A stretch of DNA of 64,000 bases from Streptomyces albus subsp. albus (GCF_000719865.1 NZ_JOID01000008.1:186001-250000), one strand, 5' to 3'; numbered from the stretch's first letter, positions 53,177 to 63,297 are shown. Made by a program: numbers and translations. Notes: generated by a model not told the origin, from the sequence alone.

Positions 53177-54700
53177 GTGGATATAGCCTTGGCGCCCGAG
53201 ACGCTGGCGCGATGGCAGTTCGGCATCACTACCGTCTACCACTTTCTCTTCGTTCCGCTGACGATCTCCCTCGCCTCCCTGGTGGCGGGGCTCGAGACCG
53301 CCTGGGTACGGACGGGCAAGGAGAAGTACCTCCGGGCGACCAAGTTCTGGGGCAGGCTTTTCCTGATCAATATCGCCATGGGCGTCGTCACCGGCATCGT
53401 GCAGGAGTTCCAGTTCGGGATGAACTGGTCCGACTACTCCCGCTTCGTCGGTGACATCTTCGGGGCTCCGCTGGCCTTCGAGGCGCTGATCGCCTTCTTC
53501 TTCGAGTCGACCTTCATCGGCCTGTGGATCTTCGGCTGGGACAAGCTGCCCAAGAAGATCCACGCCGCCTGCATGTGGATGGTCGCGATCGGCACCGTTC
53601 TCTCCGCGTACTTCATCCTGGCCGCCAACTCCTGGATGCAGCACCCGGTCGGCTACCGGATCAATGAGGAGTCCGGGCGCGCCGAGCTCACCGATTTCCT
53701 GGCCGTGCTCACCCAGGAGACGACGATCGTGGTCGTCTTCCACACCCTCACCGCGGCCTTCCTGGCCGGCGGCGCCTTCATGGTGGGCATCGCCGCCGTC
53801 CACCTGCGCCGCGGCAAGCACCTCCCGGAGATGCGGACCTCGCTCCGGCTCGGTCTGGTCACCCTGGTGGTCGGCGGCCTGCTGACCGCCGTCAGCGGCG
53901 ACCAGCTCAGCAAGGTGATGTACGAGCAGCAGCCGATGAAGATGGCCTCGGCCGAGGCGCTGTGGGACAGCGAGGCACCGGCGCCCTTCTCCGTCTTCGC
54001 CTACGGCGATGTCGACGAGGGCCACAACAAGGTGGCCATCGAGATCCCCGGACTGCTCTCCTTCCTCGCCCACGGCGACCTGGAGACCGAGGTCCCGGGC
54101 ATCAACGATGTGAACGAGGACCTGCGCGAGAAGTACGGGCCCGGCGACTACCGGCCCAACATCCCGGTCGCCTACTGGGGCTTCCGCTGGATGATCGGTT
54201 TCGGCATGGTCTCCTTCGCCATCGGGGTCGTGGGCCTCTACCTCACCCGCAACAAGCTGTGGCTGGCTCCCCGGCTCCGCACCACCGAGGAGGAGCCGCC
54301 GCGCCTGGCTCTGACCCGGAACCGGGAACTCGGCGCCGCGCTCACCGCCTGGTACTGGAAGCTGGCCGTGCTCACCATCGGCTTCCCGCTGCTCGCCAGC
54401 TCCTGGGGATGGATCTTCACCGAGATGGCCCGGCAGCCGTGGGTGGTCTACGGCGTGCTGCGCACCGAGGACGCCGTCTCCCCCGGGGTGACCCAGGGCG
54501 AGGTGCTGCTGTCCATGAGCGTCTTCACCCTGCTCTACGCGATTCTCGCGGTGATCGAGGTCAAGCTTCTCGTGAAGTACGTCAAGGCCGGGCCGCCGGA
54601 GCTCACGGAGGCCGACCTCAACCCGCCCACCAAGATCGGTGGCCCCGGCCCCGGCGGCAACGACGCCGACGCCGACCGGCCCATGGCCTTCTCGTACTGA
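53177..54700 (+). CDS. cydA: Cytochrome bd oxidase subunit I
   Basis: 507 residues with nine membrane segments; it reduces oxygen to water with quinol at low oxygen. The N-terminal FGITTVYHFLFVPLT contains the conserved histidine (about residue 22) for heme b595, the middle segment HTLTAAFLAGGAFMVG another heme histidine, and the short quinol loop KVAIEIPGLLSFLAHG is of the type seen in actinobacteria. Start codon GTG/ATG preceded by AAGGAGAGGG. It is the first gene of cydA-cydB-cydDC under Rex. Confidence 0.97.
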   Translation: MDIALAPETLARWQFGITTVYHFLFVPLTISLASLVAGLETAWVRTGKEKYLRATKFWGRLFLINIAMGVVTGIVQEFQFGMNWSDYSRFVGDIFGAPLAFEALIAFFFESTFIGLWIFGWDKLPKKIHAACMWMVAIGTVLSAYFILAANSWMQHPVGYRINEESGRAELTDFLAVLTQETTIVVVFHTLTAAFLAGGAFMVGIAAVHLRRGKHLPEMRTSLRLGLVTLVVGGLLTAVSGDQLSKVMYEQQPMKMASAEALWDSEAPAPFSVFAYGDVDEGHNKVAIEIPGLLSFLAHGDLETEVPGINDVNEDLREKYGPGDYRPNIPVAYWGFRWMIGFGMVSFAIGVVGLYLTRNKLWLAPRLRTTEEEPPRLALTRNRELGAALTAWYWKLAVLTIGFPLLASSWGWIFTEMARQPWVVYGVLRTEDAVSPGVTQGEVLLSMSVFTLLYAILAVIEVKLLVKYVKAGPPELTEADLNPPTKIGGPGPGGNDADADRPMAFSY

Positions 54701-54716
54701 GAGTGAGGAGCTGGAC

Positions 54717-55718
54717 ATGGAACTGTACGACGTCTGGTTCATCCTGATCGCCGTCCTCTGGACCGGCTACTTCTTCCTGGAGGGCTTCGACTTCGGCGTC
54801 GGCGTGCTCACCAAGGTGCTGGCCCGCGACCGCAAGGAGCGCCGGGTACTGATCAACACGATCGGACCGGTCTGGGACGGCAACGAGGTGTGGCTGCTCA
54901 CCGCGGGCGGGGCGACCTTCGCCGCCTTCCCCGAGTGGTACGCCACCCTCTTCTCCGGCTTCTACCTGCCTCTGCTGCTCATCCTGCTCGCCCTGATCGT
55001 GCGCGGTGTCGCCTTCGAGTACCGGCACAAGCGGGACGAGGACCGCTGGCAGACGAACTGGGAGCACGCGATCTTCTGGACCTCGCTGCTGCCGGCGTTC
55101 CTCTGGGGCGTGGCCTTCGGCAACATCGTCCGGGGGGTCGCCATCGACCAGGAGAAGGAGTACGTCGGAGGCTTCTTCGATCTGCTCAACCCGTACGCCC
55201 TGCTGGGCGGGCTGGTGACGCTCACCCTCTTCACCTTCCACGGTGCCGTCTTCGTCGCTCTCAAGACGGTGGGCGACATCCGGGTCCGGGCCAGGAAGCT
55301 GGCGACCGTGGTGGGTCTGGTGACGGCGGTGCTCGCGGTGCTGTGGCTGGGCTGGACGCAGCTCGACAAGGGCGATGCCGTGAGCCTTGTGGCGATGCTG
55401 ACCGCTGCCGGTGCGCTGCTCGCAGCCATCGTCATGAACCAGCGGGGGCGGGAGGGCTGGGCCTTCCTGCTCTCCGGGGTCACCATCGTGGCCGCCGTGG
55501 CGATGCTCTTCCTGACGCTCTTCCCGAACGTCATGCCGTCCACGCTGAACGAGGAGTGGAGCCTGACGGTCAGCAACGCTTCCTCCACCCCGTACACACT
55601 GAAGATCATGACCTGGTGCGCCGCCATCGCGACCCCGTTGGTGCTGCTCTACCAGAGCTGGACCTACTGGGTCTTCCGCAAGCGCATCGGTACCCAGCAC
55701 CTCGCCGACGCGCACTGA
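54717..55718 (+). CDS. cydB: Cytochrome bd oxidase subunit II
   Basis: 333 residues with eight membrane segments, starting MELYDVWFILIAVLWTGYFF and the family motif LEGFDFGVGVLTKVL; GTIGP-like INTIGPVWDGNEVWLLTAGG lies around 50-70. It partners CydA. The ATG at 54717 follows GTGAGGAG, 16 nt after the cydA stop, so the two are co-translated. Confidence 0.97.
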   Translation: MELYDVWFILIAVLWTGYFFLEGFDFGVGVLTKVLARDRKERRVLINTIGPVWDGNEVWLLTAGGATFAAFPEWYATLFSGFYLPLLLILLALIVRGVAFEYRHKRDEDRWQTNWEHAIFWTSLLPAFLWGVAFGNIVRGVAIDQEKEYVGGFFDLLNPYALLGGLVTLTLFTFHGAVFVALKTVGDIRVRARKLATVVGLVTAVLAVLWLGWTQLDKGDAVSLVAMLTAAGALLAAIVMNQRGREGWAFLLSGVTIVAAVAMLFLTLFPNVMPSTLNEEWSLTVSNASSTPYTLKIMTWCAAIATPLVLLYQSWTYWVFRKRIGTQHLADAH

Positions 55719-55762
55719 GAAGACGCGCGCCGCGATGACGCGCGCTGAGAAACCGAGGGACT

Positions 55763-55776
55763 GTTTCACGTGAAAC
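55763..55776. other. parS: parS site (perfect) over the cydDC start codon
   Basis: Exact GTTTCACGTGAAAC; the GTG at its centre-right (55770-55772) is the cydDC initiation codon. Confidence 0.95.
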
Positions 55777-58700
55777 CCGTCGACCCCCGCCTGCTCCGTT
55801 ACGCCCGGGCCACCAGGACCTTCCTGCTGGCCGCCGTGGCCCTCGGGCTGGCGGGGGCCGGCCTCGTGGTGGCCCAGGCGGTGCTGCTCGCCGAACTGAT
55901 CGTGGGTGCCTTCCAGCGGGGGATGGACGCCGACGGGCTGACCACGCCGCTGTTGCTGCTCGCGACCGTGTCCGCCGGACGGGCCCTGGTCTCCTGGCTG
56001 ACCGAACTGGCCGCGCACCGGGCCGGCGCCTCCGTCAAGTCCGAGCTGCGGACCCGCCTGCTGGACCATGCCACACGGCTCGGCCCCGGCTGGCTGAGCT
56101 CGCAGCGCACCGGTGAGCTGACCGCGCTGGCCACCCGGGGAATCGACGCCCTGGACGGCTACTTCGCCCGCTACCTGCCGCAACTCGGGCTGGCTGTCGT
56201 GGTGCCGGCCGCCGTCCTGGCCCGGATCGTCACCGCGGACTGGGTGTCCGCGGCGATCATCGTGGTGACCTTGCCCCTGATCCCCCTCTTCATGGTGCTC
56301 ATCGGCTGGGCCACCCAGGCGCGGATGGACCGGCAGTGGAAGCTGCTCGCCCGGCTGTCGGGGCACTTCCTCGACGTGGTCGCCGGCCTGCCGACCCTGA
56401 AGGTCTTCGGCCGTGCCAAGGCGCAGGCCGAGTCGATCCGTGCCATCACCGCCGACTACCGGCGGGCCACTCTGCGGACCCTGCGGATCGCCTTTCTCTC
56501 CTCCTTCGCCCTGGAACTCCTCTCCACCCTGTCGGTGGCGCTGGTCGCCGTCGGCATCGGCATGCGGCTCGTCCACGGGGACCTGGACCTGTACACCGGC
56601 TTGGTGGTGCTGATCCTCGCTCCCGAGGCCTATCTGCCGATCCGGCAGGTGGGGGCGCAGTACCACGCGGCGGCTGAAGGTCTCGCCGCCGCCGACCAGG
56701 TGTTCGCCGTCCTGGAAACGCCGCCGGGCTCCGCCGGCGGCACGGCTCCCGCACCCGACGCGCGGGTCTCCGGCCTGCGGGTGGACGGTCTGGTCGTCCG
56801 GCACCCCGGGCGCGCGGATCCCTCGCTGCCGCGCACCACCCTGACCCTCCGGCCCGGTGAGACGGTCGCGCTGACCGGCCCGAGCGGGTCGGGAAAGACC
56901 ACCCTGCTCCACGCGGTCCTGGGCTTCGCCGAGGTGGCGGAGGGGCGGCTGCTACTCGGGGACGCGGACCTCTCCACCGTGGACCTCGACGGCTGGCGGC
57001 GGCAGATCGCCTGGCTTCCCCAGCACCCGTTCCTCTTCGCTGGAACGGTCGCCGAGAACGTACGGCTGGCCCGGCCCGGCGCGGACGACGCGGCCGTACG
57101 GGACGCGCTGCGCGACGCGGGCGCCCTGGACTTCGTCGCCGCCCTGCCGGAAGGGCTCGGCACCACTCTCGGGGAGGGCGGTGCCGGGCTCTCGGCCGGC
57201 CAGCGGCAGCGGATCGCGATCGCCCGCGCCTTTCTCGCCGACCGCCCCGTGCTGCTGCTGGACGAGCCGACGGCGAACCTGGACGGCGAGAGCGAGTCGG
57301 CCGTCGTGGCCGCGGTCGCCCGGCTGGCGGCGGGCCGCACCGTGCTGATGGCGGTGCACCGGCCGGCGCTGCTGGCGGTCGCCGACCGGGTGGTCGAGCT
57401 GCCCCGGCCGGCCGGGGCAGCGGTACCCGCCGCGGCCCCGGTGCCGGCTCCGGTGCCGTTGCCGCCGCCCGGAGCGTCGCCTCCGGCCGCGCCGGCGGAG
57501 GGGGGCGGGGCGCCGGCGCCCGCTTCGGTGCCGTCTCCGCGGACGGCGGCCGGGCCGGTGGACTCCGCGGATCCCCTGCGCTGGGTGCGGAGCCGGGCGC
57601 GGGCCCGGCGGGGCCGGTTCCTGCTGGCGCTGGTGCTCGGGAGCCTCGCGCTCGGCAGCGCGGTGGGACTCATGGGCGTATCCGGCTGGCTGATCTCTCG
57701 CGCCTCCGAACAGCCGCCCATCCTCCACCTGATGGTGGCGGTCACGGCCACCCGGGCCTTCGGCATCGGCCGTGCCGTCTTCCGCTACGCCGAGCGGCTC
57801 GTCGCCCACGACGCCGTCTTCCGGATGCTCGCCGATCTCCGCGTCGCCGTCTACCGGCGGCTCGAACGGCTGGCACCGGCCGGCCTCCGCGCCACCCGCC
57901 GCGGGGACCTCCTCTCCCGGCTCGTCGCCGACGTCGATTCCCTCCAGGACTACTTCCTGCGCCGGCTGCTGCCCGTTGGAGTGGCTCTGCTCGTCTCCGC
58001 GGGCTCCGTCGGCTTCACCGCGTGGCTGCTGCCGGAAGCGGGAGCCGTGCTGGCCCTGGGGCTGCTCGCCGCCGGGGCCGGGGTGCCGCTGCTCTCGGGG
58101 GCCGTGTCACGCCGGGCCGAACGCCGGCTGGCCCCGGCCCGCGGCGTGCTGGCCACCCGCGTTGTGGACCTGCTGTCCGGAACCGCCGAGCTGACGGTGG
58201 CCGGCGCGCTCCGGTCCCGTATGGAGGAGGCCCGGCGCGCGGACGCCGAGCTGACCGCACTCGCCGGCCGTTCGGCCGCCGCCGCTGGTGCCGGCGCCGG
58301 GCTCTCCGCGCTGGTGTGCGGGCTCACCGTGGCCGGCACGGCCTGGGCCGGGGTGCAGGCGGTGCACGAGGGAAGGCTCGCGGGGGTGGCGCTGGCGGTG
58401 GTCGTGCTGCTGCCGCTCGCGGCCTTCGAGGCGGTCAGCGACCTGCCGCTCGCCGTGCTCCACCAGCAGCGGGCCCGGCGCGCCGCCGGACGCGTCCGGG
58501 AGGTGCTGGACGCTCCCGAGGCGGTGCGCGAGCCGGCTGAGCCCGCCGTACCGCCCGCCACGCCGTTCCCTCTGGTGGTGCGGGATTTGACGGCCCGCTA
58601 CGCCGGGCAGCGGCTGCCCGCCCTCGACGGGCTGGACCTCGACCTCGTACCGGGGCGCCGGATCGCCGTGGTGGGCCCGTCCGGTTCGGGCAAGACGACA

Positions 58701-59357
58701 CTCGCCCAGGTGCTGCTGCGCTTCCTGGACCCCGAGTCCGGCCGCTACACCCTGGCCGGTGCCGACGCCACCGCGCTCGACGGCGACGCCGTACGGCGGC
58801 TGGTCGGGCTCTGCGCGCAGGACGCGCACATCTTCGACAGCTCGCTGCGGGAGAATCTGCGGCTCGCCCGCCCGTCCGCCGGGGAGCCCGAGCTGCGCGC
58901 CGCCCTGGCGCGCGCCCGGCTGCTCGACTGGGTGGACGGTCTGCCCGAGGGTCTGGACACCCTCGTCGGCGAGCACGGCGCCCGGATGTCCGGCGGTCAG
59001 CGCCGCCGGCTGGCTCTCGCCCGGGCCCTGCTCGCGGACTTTCCCGTACTGGTGCTCGACGAGCCCGCCGAGCACCTCGACCTGGCCACGGCGGACGCCC
59101 TCACGGCCGATCTGCTCGCGGCGACCGAGGGCCGGACGACCGTACTGATCACACACCGGCTGACGGGTCTGGAGGCCGTCGACGAGGTGGTCGTGCTGGA
59201 CCGGGGGCGTGCGGTCCAGCGCGGGACGTACGAGGAGCTGGCGGCCGCCGAGGGGCCCTTCCGGCGGATGTGGGAGCGGGAGCGGGCGGCGGACACGGCC
59301 GGTGCCCGGCGGTCCCGGGAACTGCCGGAACCGGAGGCCGCTCCGGCCTCACGCTGA
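55770..59357 (+). CDS. cydDC: Fused thiol-reductant ABC exporter CydDC
   Basis: 1195 residues, CydD and CydC fused in one chain, each with six membrane segments and an ATPase. The first ATPase shows TGPSGSGKTTLL (about 367), LSAGQRQRIAIARAFL (about 475) and LLLDEPTANLD. The second shows VGPSGSGKTTLAQV (about 968), MSGGQRRRLALARALL (about 1073) and LVLDEPAEHLD. A Pro/Ala-rich linker (about 550-600) joins the halves. It exports cysteine/glutathione-type thiols or heme needed for bd-oxidase assembly. The fusion is the usual form in Streptomyces. The GTG at 55770 has GAGGGA 9 nt upstream and lies inside a perfect parS. Confidence 0.95.
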   Translation: MKPVDPRLLRYARATRTFLLAAVALGLAGAGLVVAQAVLLAELIVGAFQRGMDADGLTTPLLLLATVSAGRALVSWLTELAAHRAGASVKSELRTRLLDHATRLGPGWLSSQRTGELTALATRGIDALDGYFARYLPQLGLAVVVPAAVLARIVTADWVSAAIIVVTLPLIPLFMVLIGWATQARMDRQWKLLARLSGHFLDVVAGLPTLKVFGRAKAQAESIRAITADYRRATLRTLRIAFLSSFALELLSTLSVALVAVGIGMRLVHGDLDLYTGLVVLILAPEAYLPIRQVGAQYHAAAEGLAAADQVFAVLETPPGSAGGTAPAPDARVSGLRVDGLVVRHPGRADPSLPRTTLTLRPGETVALTGPSGSGKTTLLHAVLGFAEVAEGRLLLGDADLSTVDLDGWRRQIAWLPQHPFLFAGTVAENVRLARPGADDAAVRDALRDAGALDFVAALPEGLGTTLGEGGAGLSAGQRQRIAIARAFLADRPVLLLDEPTANLDGESESAVVAAVARLAAGRTVLMAVHRPALLAVADRVVELPRPAGAAVPAAAPVPAPVPLPPPGASPPAAPAEGGGAPAPASVPSPRTAAGPVDSADPLRWVRSRARARRGRFLLALVLGSLALGSAVGLMGVSGWLISRASEQPPILHLMVAVTATRAFGIGRAVFRYAERLVAHDAVFRMLADLRVAVYRRLERLAPAGLRATRRGDLLSRLVADVDSLQDYFLRRLLPVGVALLVSAGSVGFTAWLLPEAGAVLALGLLAAGAGVPLLSGAVSRRAERRLAPARGVLATRVVDLLSGTAELTVAGALRSRMEEARRADAELTALAGRSAAAAGAGAGLSALVCGLTVAGTAWAGVQAVHEGRLAGVALAVVVLLPLAAFEAVSDLPLAVLHQQRARRAAGRVREVLDAPEAVREPAEPAVPPATPFPLVVRDLTARYAGQRLPALDGLDLDLVPGRRIAVVGPSGSGKTTLAQVLLRFLDPESGRYTLAGADATALDGDAVRRLVGLCAQDAHIFDSSLRENLRLARPSAGEPELRAALARARLLDWVDGLPEGLDTLVGEHGARMSGGQRRRLALARALLADFPVLVLDEPAEHLDLATADALTADLLAATEGRTTVLITHRLTGLEAVDEVVVLDRGRAVQRGTYEELAAAEGPFRRMWERERAADTAGARRSRELPEPEAAPASR

Positions 59358-59530
59358 GAACGCCGTACGGAGCGGTCCGCGGCGGGCGCGGTGCAGGAGG
59401 ACAGGGGCGCCGGCGACAGGCCGGCGTCCGGGGCGGTGCGGAGGACCGGATACGGGAGGACGACCGGGGCAGAGGCAGGTGGCTCGCGGGCAGGCGGCCG
59501 GCGAAGGGTGTGGGCGCCGCCGGGGCGGTG

Positions 59531-60442
59531 CTACGCCTGTTCCTCCAGGATGCGTTCGATGACGACCGCGACGCCGTCCTCGGTGTTGGCGGCCGTACGG
59601 GCCGAGGTGGCGGCCAGCACCGACGGATGGGCGTTGGCCATCGCGTAGGAGCGGCCCGCCCAGTTCAGCATCTCCAGGTCATTGGGCATGTCGCCGAAGG
59701 CCACCACCTCGCCCGGGGAGATCCCCCGCTCCGCGCAGCACTGCGCCAGCGTGGAGGCCTTGCTGACTCCCAGACCGCTGATCTCCAGCAGCGCGGTCGG
59801 ACTGGACCGGGTGAACGAGGCGTGCGCGCCCGCCGTCTCCCGGGCCAGGGCGAGATAGTCGTCCGGAGGCATGCCCGGGTGGTGGGCCAGCAGTTTGAGC
59901 ACGGGCGTTTCCGCGTGCCAGGCGTCCTCGGAGAGGAGCCGCTCGGCGGCGTCCACCGTGGACCCGGGGTCGGAGTGGAACGGCGGGTAGTCCGGCTCGT
60001 AGTGGAGCCCGGTGGTCAGTTCGACGGCGAACGAGGTGCCGGGCGCCGCGACGCGCAGCGCGCCGACCACGTCCATCGCGGCGAGGCGCCGCAGGGGACG
60101 GACCTCCACGACGAGACCGCCTTGGTGGAGGTCGACGACGGCCGCGCCGTTGGCGCAGATCGCCAGGCCGTGGCCGTGCACATGGTCACTGACGACATCC
60201 ATCCAGCGCGCGGGCCGGCCGGTCACGAAGAAGACCTCGATGCCGGCCTTCTCGGCGGCCGCCAGGGCGGCGATCGTCCGGTCGGAGACCGTCTTGTCGT
60301 TCTGGAGCAGGGTGCCGTCGAGGTCGGTGGCGATCAGCCGTACGGGCCCGGTCGCGGAGGCCGGGTCACCGGCTCCGGCGGGGGCCGGGTGGTGCGGTTC
60401 GGGCCGCTCGGTAGCTGAGGTCACCCCTCCATCTTCGCGCAT
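59531..60442 (-). CDS. HAD-superfamily phosphatase (Cof type)
   Basis: About 303 residues with the HAD motifs DLDGTLLQ (motif I, Asp nucleophile), VTGRP (motif II), KLLAHHPGMP, and GDMPNDLEML (motif III/IV), plus the Cof-type cap. It would dephosphorylate sugar phosphates or flavin-type substrates; the true substrate is unknown. The start is uncertain: ATG 60442 or GTG 60424. Neither has a well-placed ribosome site (GGAGGG abuts the GTG). Confidence 0.84.
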   Translation of the reverse strand: MREDGGVTSATERPEPHHPAPAGAGDPASATGPVRLIATDLDGTLLQNDKTVSDRTIAALAAAEKAGIEVFFVTGRPARWMDVVSDHVHGHGLAICANGAAVVDLHQGGLVVEVRPLRRLAAMDVVGALRVAAPGTSFAVELTTGLHYEPDYPPFHSDPGSTVDAAERLLSEDAWHAETPVLKLLAHHPGMPPDDYLALARETAGAHASFTRSSPTALLEISGLGVSKASTLAQCCAERGISPGEVVAFGDMPNDLEMLNWAGRSYAMANAHPSVLAATSARTAANTEDGVAVVIERILEEQA

Positions 60443-60757
60443 ATGCGCGCACAGGCGTGCGACGGTACGCACAAGGGAGCGTCACAGGGGGCACAGAGCG
60501 CGCCGCCGTGCGACTCCTGTGGTCACTTGCGCACCCGATGTGCGGGGCCGTACGGCCGGGACCCGGTCGGGTTCCCCGCCTTCTCGGGCACACCCTTCTC
60601 GTGCACACCAGCAGTCACACCGCAGCCGCAGGCACCGCGCTCCCCGCCCGGCGATGGCGAACCTTTCCGCGCACGCTCCGGGCCCGGCACTCCCCGGAAC
60701 GGCCACAGACCCCCGTCCCACCGGACTTCCGCGGGGTGCGGCGTGGTGCCGTCCGCG
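60443..60757. other. Gap between HAD and oxidoreductase genes
   Basis: 315 bp upstream of the HAD gene. I see no gene, operator or convincing promoter element. Confidence 0.4.
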
Positions 60758-61660
60758 TCAGCCCAGCTGCGCGGGCGCCTCGGTGACGATCTTCTCGAAG
60801 ACGGTGAGGTCGGCGGCGAAATCGGAGCCGGGGATCGGCCAGTGCACCACGATCTCGGTGAAGCCCAGCTCCTGGTGGCGCCCCGCGAAGTCCACGAAGG
60901 CGTCCAGGGACTCCAGCGGACGGGCCCGGTCCGGGGTGAAGCCGGTCAGCAGGACCTTGTCGAGCTCCGTCACGTCGCGGCCGAGCTCCGCGCACGCAGC
61001 GGCGAGTTTCCCGAGCTGGCCACGCAGGGCCTCGTCCGACTGCTCGGGCGTGCCGGTCTCGTAGAGCTTCGGGTCGCCCGTCGTCACCCACGCCTGTCCG
61101 TGCCGGGCGGCCAGCCGCATTCCTCGCGGGCCGGTCGCCGCGACGGCGAAGGGGAGCCGGGGCCGCTGGACGCAGCCGGGGAGGTTCCTCGCCTCCTCGG
61201 CTGCGTAGAACTCGCCCCGTTGCGAGACCGCGCCCTCGGTGAGCAGCCGGTCCAGCAGCGGCACGAACTCGCCGAAACGGTCCGCCCGCTCGCGCGGAGT
61301 CCACGGCCGCTGTCCCAGCGCCGTGGCGTCGAAGCCGCTGCCGCCCGCCCCGATGCCGAGGGTGATCCTCCCGCCCGAGATGTCGTCGAGCGAGATCAGC
61401 TCCTTGGCCAGCGTCACGGGGTGCCGGAAGTTCGGTGAGGTCACGAGGGTGCCCAGGCGGAGCCGGCCGGTCGCCGCGGCCGCGGCCGTGAGCGTGGGCA
61501 CGGCGCCGAACCAGGGGCCGTCGCGGAAGGACCGCCAGGACAGGTGGTCGTAGGTGTACGCGGCGTGGAAGCCCAGCTCCTCGGCGCGCTGCCACTTCGC
61601 ACGGCCGCCCTCGTTCCAGCGGTCGACGGGAAGGATCACGGTGCTCAGGCGGGGGCTCAT
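60758..61660 (-). CDS. F420-dependent LLM-class oxidoreductase
   Basis: 300 residues of the luciferase-like monooxygenase fold (MSPRLSTVILPVDRWNEGGR). It has YTYDHLSWRSF at the active-site region, TGRLRLGTLVTSPNFRHPVTLAKE, and RITLGIGAGGSGFDATALG, the hallmarks of F420- or FMN-using members. Actinobacteria have dozens of such paralogues with mostly unknown substrates. It stands alone on the minus strand. Confidence 0.85.
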   Translation of the reverse strand: MSPRLSTVILPVDRWNEGGRAKWQRAEELGFHAAYTYDHLSWRSFRDGPWFGAVPTLTAAAAATGRLRLGTLVTSPNFRHPVTLAKELISLDDISGGRITLGIGAGGSGFDATALGQRPWTPRERADRFGEFVPLLDRLLTEGAVSQRGEFYAAEEARNLPGCVQRPRLPFAVAATGPRGMRLAARHGQAWVTTGDPKLYETGTPEQSDEALRGQLGKLAAACAELGRDVTELDKVLLTGFTPDRARPLESLDAFVDFAGRHQELGFTEIVVHWPIPGSDFAADLTVFEKIVTEAPAQLG

Positions 61661-61890
61661 GAGCCGAGCCTACGTCCGCTCCGGCCGCCCCCGGCCGCGC
61701 GGGTCCCGGCCGGGCTCGCCGGCCTTCCGGTGTCCCGCAGGGCAGCGGGCGCGACCCGCAGGGCCCCGAGCGCGAGGCCGGTCGGTGCCCGCCGGGGGCG
61801 GCGCCGCGGGGGCCGGTCCGGGTGGCGGCGCCTGCGGGCCCCGGCCCGCGAGGCTCCGCCGAGCCGTCCGCCTCCGCCGAGCCGTCTGCC

Positions 61891-62349
61891 TCAGCGGACC
61901 GACCGGCTCAGCCAGGGGGACAAGAGCGGCCCGGAGAGCACGAGTTCCCTGTAGTCGGGGCCTCCCGGCAGCGGGACGACGAGCCAGTAACCCGGCGGGA
62001 GGAAGCGTCCCTTCACGTAAGCCGCTCCCCCGTACACGGAGCGGAGGAAGCCGGGCACCACGTCGCGCGGGAGGTCGTGGAACTCGACACCGTCGACGGC
62101 GATCCTGGCGTCGCCCTCCGAGTACAGCTCGACCTCCACCCCGGGTGAGCCGGACAGCTCGACGAGGGCCTCGTGCGGCAGCGAGCCGTCCTCGTCAGTC
62201 ACGGCGAACGCCCCGGCAGCGGTCCGCCGGGCCGAGCGGTCGGCCCCGATGTCGTCGGTGACCCGTACCGCCAGCTCAAACTCCCGCGCGATCTCCCGGA
62301 TGGCGGTGACGGCGGCCTCGGTACTCGGCAGCTGAGAGGGCGGCTCCAC
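61891..62349 (-). CDS. Hypothetical protein
   Basis: 152 residues from a GTG at 62349, acidic, with an alternating charged/hydrophobic pattern and no signal or membrane segment. I recognise no domain. It ends just before the long non-coding stretch 61661-61890 and starts 12 bp after the stop of the hydrolase gene upstream on the same strand, so they probably form one transcript. Confidence 0.68.
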   Translation of the reverse strand: MEPPSQLPSTEAAVTAIREIAREFELAVRVTDDIGADRSARRTAAGAFAVTDEDGSLPHEALVELSGSPGVEVELYSEGDARIAVDGVEFHDLPRDVVPGFLRSVYGGAAYVKGRFLPPGYWLVVPLPGGPDYRELVLSGPLLSPWLSRSVR

Positions 62350-62361
62350 GCTCCGAGTGTG

Positions 62362-63297
62362 TCAGCCGGCCGGCGGGTCCGTGGCCGGAGCGCCGGAGGA
62401 GGCACTGGTTTCCGAGGCGAACGCGGCGATCCAGTCCGCGATCCGTTCCGGCTGGGTCCGGATCACCCAGTGCCCCGCGTCCACGCGCCGGCGCACGAGC
62501 CGGGGCGCCCACCGGTCGAGGTCGTCGTAGAGGTGTTCGGAGAGAAAGACGTCTCCGGTGGGGACGACGAGCTGCACGGGCACGCGGGCGCGCGCGTCAC
62601 CGCGCGGACGGCGGGTCCGGGAGCGGAAGTTGTCGCGGTAGAGCCACGCACCGTGGGCGGCGTCGCGGGCCAGGGACGGAGTCGGGTACCCGTCGGCGGG
62701 CAGCTTCTCCAGCCGGCGCAGGATGCCGGGCCACCGGCGGGCGAGCGGCCCGCGCCAGGCGAGCTCGGGGAGGACCGGCGTGTGCAGCGCGTTGACGTAC
62801 CAGGAGCGCAGGCGCTGGCCGAGCAGTTCGCGGACGCCGCGCGCGCCGAGCGCCCCGCCGCGGCGCCGTGCGGCCCAGTGGCCGAAGTGGTCCAGCGAGG
62901 GGCCGGAGACCGAGGTGAAGGAGGCGATCCGGTCCGCGGCGGCCGTGGTGACGAACTCCCAGCCCTGCACCGAGCCCCAGTCGTGGCCGACGAGATGGAC
63001 GGGCCGGCCGGGGCTCACCGCGTCCGCGACGGCGAGGAAGTCGGCGGTCAGCCTCTCCAGGGTGAAACCGCCGCGCAGCGGCCGGGGCGCGGAGGAACGC
63101 CCGCAGCCGCGCAGGTCGTAGCGGACGACGTGGAACCGGTCGGCCAGCCGCAGCGCGACCTCGGTCCAGACCTCCTTGCTGTCCGGATAGCCGTGCACCA
63201 GGATCACCACCGGCTGCCCGGGATCGCCCAGCCCGGACACGCACAGCCGTACGCCGTCCCCGCCCCGCACCCAGTGTTCGCGCATGTCACCGGTCAT
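62362..63297 (-). CDS. Alpha/beta hydrolase, epoxide-hydrolase-like
   Basis: 311 residues with the oxyanion loop HGYPDSKEVW (HGxP, about 35), nucleophile elbow LVGHDWGSVQGW (Asp rather than Ser, about 105) and a late catalytic His in DAGHWVIRTQPE (about 288). The Asp nucleophile with HGxP is the soluble epoxide-hydrolase pattern; the expected cap tyrosines are not evident to me. Start ATG at 63297. It diverges from the ABC ATPase gene across a palindrome. Confidence 0.85.
   Translation of the reverse strand: MTGDMREHWVRGGDGVRLCVSGLGDPGQPVVILVHGYPDSKEVWTEVALRLADRFHVVRYDLRGCGRSSAPRPLRGGFTLERLTADFLAVADAVSPGRPVHLVGHDWGSVQGWEFVTTAAADRIASFTSVSGPSLDHFGHWAARRRGGALGARGVRELLGQRLRSWYVNALHTPVLPELAWRGPLARRWPGILRRLEKLPADGYPTPSLARDAAHGAWLYRDNFRSRTRRPRGDARARVPVQLVVPTGDVFLSEHLYDDLDRWAPRLVRRRVDAGHWVIRTQPERIADWIAAFASETSASSGAPATDPPAG

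Noticed and set aside
54618..56912. A 764-codon minus-strand frame
   Set aside because: Antisense to cydB and cydDC, whose proteins are certain.
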